Shown here piece after piece: positions 60,957 to 64,000 of a stretch of 64,000 nt of DNA (the first letter of the stretch is position 1; the number at the start of each line of letters is the position of its first letter). The position numbers and the translations under genes were made by a program. The notes beneath the pieces were generated by a model that saw only the letters and a program-made list of their open reading frames with translations, was not told the origin of the DNA and searched no databases. The DNA lies in assembly GCA_041940305.1 (NCBI GenBank), contig JBGTSJ010000005.1, positions 124,001-188,000 on the forward strand, written 5' to 3'. The DNA is from JBGTSJ01 sp041940305. GTDB taxonomy: Bacteria > Planctomycetota > Planctomycetia > Planctomycetales > Planctomycetaceae.

Positions 60957-62189
60957 TCAGCGCCAGGCGTTCTGGTCGATTTCGATCAGTCCGCTGTCGA
61001 TCAGCTGCTGTGCAACACGTTCGATTGCAGCCCGGCGGCGCTCCAGGCGCGGATGCAGGGTCGATCGATCGATGGGCTCCAGCACACGCAGCGCGGCATG
61101 CGGGCGGCGCTGTTTCTCGAGCAGCAACCCGGCTGCTGACAGGCGGATCGCGTCTGCTGAGCCGGGTTGCAGTTCGATGTATTCTTCCCAAAGTGCGATC
61201 GCTTCGGCCCAGAGCGAGGCCCGCTGCAGCGCTTCGCCCAGCGCAACGTGATCGCGCTGCGGCAGATGCCAGTCGTCCAGCATGTGCTGCGTCTTGCGGA
61301 GCAGTTGATAGGCCTCGCCGGCCTGTCCGGCCGCCACGAGCTTGCGCACTCGCTTGATGCAGCGGACTTTCTTGAGAACCGCGTGGCGTTCCGGATCGAC
61401 CAGAGGCTTCGTCTGCCCAACCTTCGGCCGTGGACGCTCGCCCGGATCGCGCTCCATGATGGGAATGAACTGGTCGCTGGCCGTCGGCTGTGCATGGCGG
61501 CCTTGCAGGACCGAGTACAGGTCCCACCCTTCGCAATCCACCCAGTCGCGGCGAACGGCGACAGTCGCGTATGCAAAACCCAGCACGGCCCCGAGCAGGT
61601 GCACGATCGGCGCCGACAAGGTCATGCCGGAACCCGACGCAATCAGCCACCAGGCGACCAGACCCTGTCCAATCAATACCAGAACGGCAAACAGGACGAT
61701 CGACAGCTCGAACGTGTCCCAGCGCATCGTCGGCAGCCAGTAGCCGAATTCCAGCTCGTTTCTCGGCGCCCACACGAGGGCAACGGCAAGCAGTCCGAAC
61801 ACGATCGACGAAGCCCCCGCCGACACGCCGCGGGTTCCAAACGACAGAACCTGCTCGATGGCGCACTCGGTGACGCCCAGCCCGAGATACAGAGTCAGGA
61901 ACGCCTTCCAACCGATCTTTCCTTCAACGACCAGCCCCAGCCCCCACAGGAACATCATGTTCCCCAGCACGTGCACAAAGTCGAAGTGCACGAAGCTCGA
62001 CGTCAACCACTGCCAGGGCCGCAATCCGCCGCCATAAGTCAGTCCGTAGCGGGCAACCACCTGATGGAATTCGCCCAGCACGCCGGAAGCGATGATCGCG
62101 AAGGACATCAGATTCGCCGCGATCAGGCCCACCGTGGCCTTGGGCCAGTGGTAGATCGGAGCATCGGTGTTGATCGGAGCGAAGACCAT
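60957..62189 (-). CDS. Rhomboid-family intramembrane serine protease with soluble C-terminal extension
   Basis: A 410-residue protein. Residues 1-220 contain six or so transmembrane helices with rhomboid signatures: HFDFVHVLGNMMFLWGLG, the nucleophile region GVSAGASSIVFG (Ser127; the usual G-x-S-G is G-A-S-S here) and the catalytic His197 in APIVHLLGAVLGFA. The C-terminal half is cytoplasmic-looking and helical (KVRCIKRVRKLVAAGQAGEA, then LGEALQRASLWAEAIALWEE), like TPR-type repeats, possibly for substrate or regulator binding. It cleaves transmembrane helices of other proteins. It is encoded between adk and an ECF sigma gene, all on the minus strand, leaving open a link to regulated proteolysis. 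Confidence 0.92.
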   Translation of the reverse strand: MVFAPINTDAPIYHWPKATVGLIAANLMSFAIIASGVLGEFHQVVARYGLTYGGGLRPWQWLTSSFVHFDFVHVLGNMMFLWGLGLVVEGKIGWKAFLTLYLGLGVTECAIEQVLSFGTRGVSAGASSIVFGLLAVALVWAPRNELEFGYWLPTMRWDTFELSIVLFAVLVLIGQGLVAWWLIASGSGMTLSAPIVHLLGAVLGFAYATVAVRRDWVDCEGWDLYSVLQGRHAQPTASDQFIPIMERDPGERPRPKVGQTKPLVDPERHAVLKKVRCIKRVRKLVAAGQAGEAYQLLRKTQHMLDDWHLPQRDHVALGEALQRASLWAEAIALWEEYIELQPGSADAIRLSAAGLLLEKQRRPHAALRVLEPIDRSTLHPRLERRRAAIERVAQQLIDSGLIEIDQNAWR

Positions 62190-62264
62190 CGCTCCAGCAT
62201 GATACCCTGCGGCGATGACGCAACGGGAGGGAACGGTCCCCGGCAGGGCGGAGGATCGGCCGCT

Positions 62265-62903
62265 CTACGGCCGCGCGCCTGTCAGCTTCCTGGGCAGACA
62301 CGACTTATAGACGGGGACCAGCTCCTGCAGGCACGCCAGCAGGACTTCCGCCTGGGACTGAGTCGAATCGATGTCCCGGATGATCTCGGCCGGGTACTCC
62401 TTGAGCACCGGCACCGTCACCTGGTGATAGACCTCGAACCGCTTGCGAGTGACGTCCTCGCTCGCATCGTCCGGCCGGTTCTCCAGCACGGCGCGCCGCC
62501 GGATCCGCTGCATCATCGCTTCTTCGTCGTTGCACATCAGGTGCAGGACGAGCTTGACGTCAATGTACGGAGCGAGCGAGCGGGCCTGATCCACGTCACG
62601 GGGAATCCCGTCCAGCAGCAGCAGGTCGTTCTCAGGGCGGAACTCGCCCGACTCGCGGCGGGCTTCCAGGTACGAAAGGAAAATCCGCATCGTCAGCTCA
62701 TCCGGCACCAGTTCGCCGCGGCGGATGTAGGCGCGGACCGTCTGGGCGACTTCGGACGTCTTGTCCAGCTGCCGGAACACCACTCCGCTGGAGATGTGGT
62801 AGAAGCCGGGAACCGTCTTGAGAATGTCCCCCTGCGTCCCCTTGCCGGCCCCGGGAATCCCGAAGATCAGCGCGGCCGGATACGGGTATGGAGCCTGAGA
62901 CAT
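62265..62903 (-). CDS. adk: Adenylate kinase-family nucleoside monophosphate kinase
   Basis: A 212-residue cytoplasmic enzyme converting AMP and ATP to two ADP. The P-loop is IFGIPGAGKGTQ (about residues 13-24). NMP-binding residues lie in YHISSGVVFRQL and RRGELVPDELT, and the adenylate-kinase signature appears as LLLLDGIPRDVDQA. The lid segment is short (RRRAVLENRPDDASEDVTRK), as in short-type enzymes. Because divergent planctomycete members exist, preference for AMP over other NMPs is inferred. It lies between rpsD (110 bp upstream) and the rhomboid gene. Confidence 0.88.
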   Translation of the reverse strand: MSQAPYPYPAALIFGIPGAGKGTQGDILKTVPGFYHISSGVVFRQLDKTSEVAQTVRAYIRRGELVPDELTMRIFLSYLEARRESGEFRPENDLLLLDGIPRDVDQARSLAPYIDVKLVLHLMCNDEEAMMQRIRRRAVLENRPDDASEDVTRKRFEVYHQVTVPVLKEYPAEIIRDIDSTQSQAEVLLACLQELVPVYKSCLPRKLTGARP

Positions 62904-62953
62904 GAGCTGACTCTCGTTCGCCTGCGCTGACCCGCATCAGGCCGTTAACGGAA

Positions 62954-62984
62954 GAAACCCGGTTTCGCCATGAAACCGGGTTTC
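62954..62984. terminator. Hairpin between rpsD and adk
   Basis: GAAACCCGGTTTC (62954-62966) pairs exactly with GAAACCGGGTTTC (62972-62984) around GCCAT, a 13-bp stem. It follows rpsD on the minus strand and carries the same core as the hairpins at 2668 and 55668. Transcription from rpsD into adk would be reduced by it. Confidence 0.65.
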
Positions 62985-63012
62985 CGATGGTTCTCCGAAT
63001 GGCGCCGCGGAC

Positions 63013-63621
63013 TCAGCGGGACATGAATGCCACGACCTGTCCGACATCCACGGGGAGGCTGACGTCATCGTTCCCCGGCAGCGCCGTGACGATGGCCTTC
63101 AGCTCGCCGGCGTCGGTCGAAATCCAGCTGGCTCCGGCCGAACTGCCGGCCCCCGCCAGTTCGCTGTAGATCTTCTTGAGGTTGGGACGATTCCGGACCG
63201 AAATCACGTCACCGGCCTTCACCTGGATCGACGGCCGACGCACCGTCTTGCCGTTGATCTGGAAGTGCCCGTGCACGATCCCCTGACGGGCCTGCGGGCG
63301 GGTCATCGTCAGCCCTGCGCGGCGGACGACGTTGTCCAGTCGCCTCTCGCAGAGGATCAGGAGCTGAGCGCCGGTGTTCCCCTTCAGCCGCTTGGCCTTC
63401 GCGAAGTATTTCCGGAGCTGCTGTTCGCGCAACCCGTAGTAGTATTTGATCTTCTGCTTCTCGGCCAGCGCCTGGCCGTAAATGGACACCTTGCCGCGGC
63501 GCGTATGCATGCCGGGCGGATTCGGCTTCCGTTCCAGCGCGCGGATCGCTCCCGCGCTTTCAAACACCTGAAAGCCCAATCGCCGATTAATCCGCGCCTT
63601 CGGTCCCGTATATCGCCCCAT
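63013..63621 (-). CDS. rpsD: 30S ribosomal protein S4
   Basis: The start at 63621 (MGRYTGPKARINRRLGFQVF) is preferred over an upstream TTG or GTG-type start because GGAG lies about 10 bases before it and the N-terminus matches the family. The 202-residue protein lacks the N-terminal zinc-binding Cys of some S4 proteins. It has the S4 RNA-binding domain (about residues 90-155, RRLDNVVRRAGLTMTRPQAR, QINGKTVRRPSIQVKAGDVI). S4 nucleates 30S assembly on 16S rRNA. It is separate from any ribosomal-protein operon here, with its own promoter at 63711-63739. Confidence 0.96.
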   Translation of the reverse strand: MGRYTGPKARINRRLGFQVFESAGAIRALERKPNPPGMHTRRGKVSIYGQALAEKQKIKYYYGLREQQLRKYFAKAKRLKGNTGAQLLILCERRLDNVVRRAGLTMTRPQARQGIVHGHFQINGKTVRRPSIQVKAGDVISVRNRPNLKKIYSELAGAGSSAGASWISTDAGELKAIVTALPGNDDVSLPVDVGQVVAFMSR

Positions 63622-63710
63622 GCGGGCATTCTCCTCCCTCACTCGGCGTTGCGTCGCAGCACACGGCTCCGCAACCCGTCCCGAGCCTGCAAAACGAATG
63701 GGAAACGACT

Positions 63711-63739
63711 CTTATGATGAGTCGGCCCTCGTTCGTCAA
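63711..63739 (-). promoter_or_regulatory. Putative promoter of rpsD
   Basis: On the minus strand TTGACG (63734-63739) and CATAAG (63711-63716) are spaced by 17 bp, a good housekeeping-sigma promoter. The implied start near 63704 gives a leader of about 83 bases before the rpsD ATG. Confidence 0.5.
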
Positions 63740-63891
63740 GTCCCGGGGACGGCGATATCAACTGTGGGAAGGCACTCACTTTATGCTCGCCGACTGCCGA
63801 GACCCTAGAAAACTGCTCTCCCTGCGGTTTCCCGCCCTGTGCTAGCATCCCGCCCCCTGTTCGCCGCCATCCATGGAGGGAGTGGTCGCCC

Positions 63892-64000
63892 ATGCTTCGC
63901 GTTTTCACGCTGTCCGCCGCTGTTCTGTCCTGCCTGTCCGCCGGTCTCACGCTGGGCGAAGAACCCTCCGCAGCGACCTACCGGCTGGCCTACCAGTTTG
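63892..64000 (+). CDS. Start of a secreted protein gene (3' end outside window)
   Basis: An ATG at 63892 with GGAGGG upstream opens 36 codons that run off the window. They encode a signal peptide (MLRVFTLSAAVLSCLSAGLT, cleavage near LGEEPS) and the first mature residues ATYRLAYQF. Nothing else can be said of its function. It is divergent from rpsD. Confidence 0.65.
   Translation, partial: MLRVFTLSAAVLSCLSAGLTLGEEPSAATYRLAYQF

Noticed and set aside
1..64000. CRISPR array, prophage, insertion sequence, tRNA or rRNA
   Set aside because: No regularly spaced repeats, integrase, transposase, capsid genes, cloverleaf-like sequences or rRNA segments were recognised.

Overview
The window is GC-rich chromosomal DNA whose gene content points to a bacterium of the phylum Planctomycetota, probably a member of the Planctomycetia. 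This rests on family content, not on a marker-gene tree. The indicators are a VIT/VWA/TPR giant encoded next to an ECF sigma factor, CRTAC1-like (FG-GAP plus ASPIC/UnbV) proteins, a TPR multiheme cytochrome, a Tat-exported Gfo/Idh/MocA oxidoreductase, trypsin-like/PDZ proteins, several ECF sigma factors and many large secreted proteins. Housekeeping anchors are pnp, rpsO, lysS, adk and rpsD. I see no tRNA, rRNA, CRISPR array, integrase or transposase.

Layout. 1-5.5 kb: the 3' part of an AddB/RecB-like nuclease gene, convergent with rpsO-pnp. 5.8-16 kb: a 3189-residue membrane-anchored protein with its ECF sigma factor immediately upstream. 16-23 kb: a small membrane protein, an outer-membrane-barrel-like protein and three tandem HtrA-like genes that progressively lose their catalytic residues. 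23-29.3 kb: a probable operon of a multiheme cytochrome/TPR membrane protein, a CRTAC1-like protein and a PQQ-type beta-propeller. 29.5-35.4 kb: a small secreted protein, a degenerate Uma2-like protein, lysS, and a J-like/GspE-N membrane protein next to an Hsp70 homologue. 35.8-39.8 kb: a run of small secreted or membrane proteins (His/Tyr-rich, PP2C, GlsB-like, PDZ/Tyr-rich, DUF1328-like), several preceded by sigma-54-like -24/-12 elements. 40.2-44.1 kb: a hybrid histidine kinase with an ethylene-receptor-like sensor, and an NtrC-type response regulator.

44.4-48.6 kb: an SbcC/Rad50-like ATPase with an SbcD-like partner that has lost its metal-binding motifs. 48.8-54 kb: a small lipoprotein, a duplicated secreted protein, a second ECF sigma factor, a lower-GC stretch and a leucine-rich-repeat lipoprotein. 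54-57 kb: a Tat-exported oxidoreductase, a TetR regulator with an operator inside its own promoter, and a DinB-like protein. 57-64 kb: a polytopic membrane protein, an AAA ATPase, a third ECF sigma factor, a rhomboid protease, adk, rpsD and the start of a secreted protein.

Two themes recur. First, several enzyme-like proteins lack their catalytic residues (two of three HtrA-like proteins, an esterase-like domain, an SbcD-like protein, a Uma2-like protein, and a J-like domain without HPD). Second, signalling genes are coupled to envelope genes (ECF/giant anti-sigma-like protein; ethylene-receptor-like kinase/sigma-54 activator beside a small-envelope-protein cluster). All functions are read from sequence motifs; no database search was possible.
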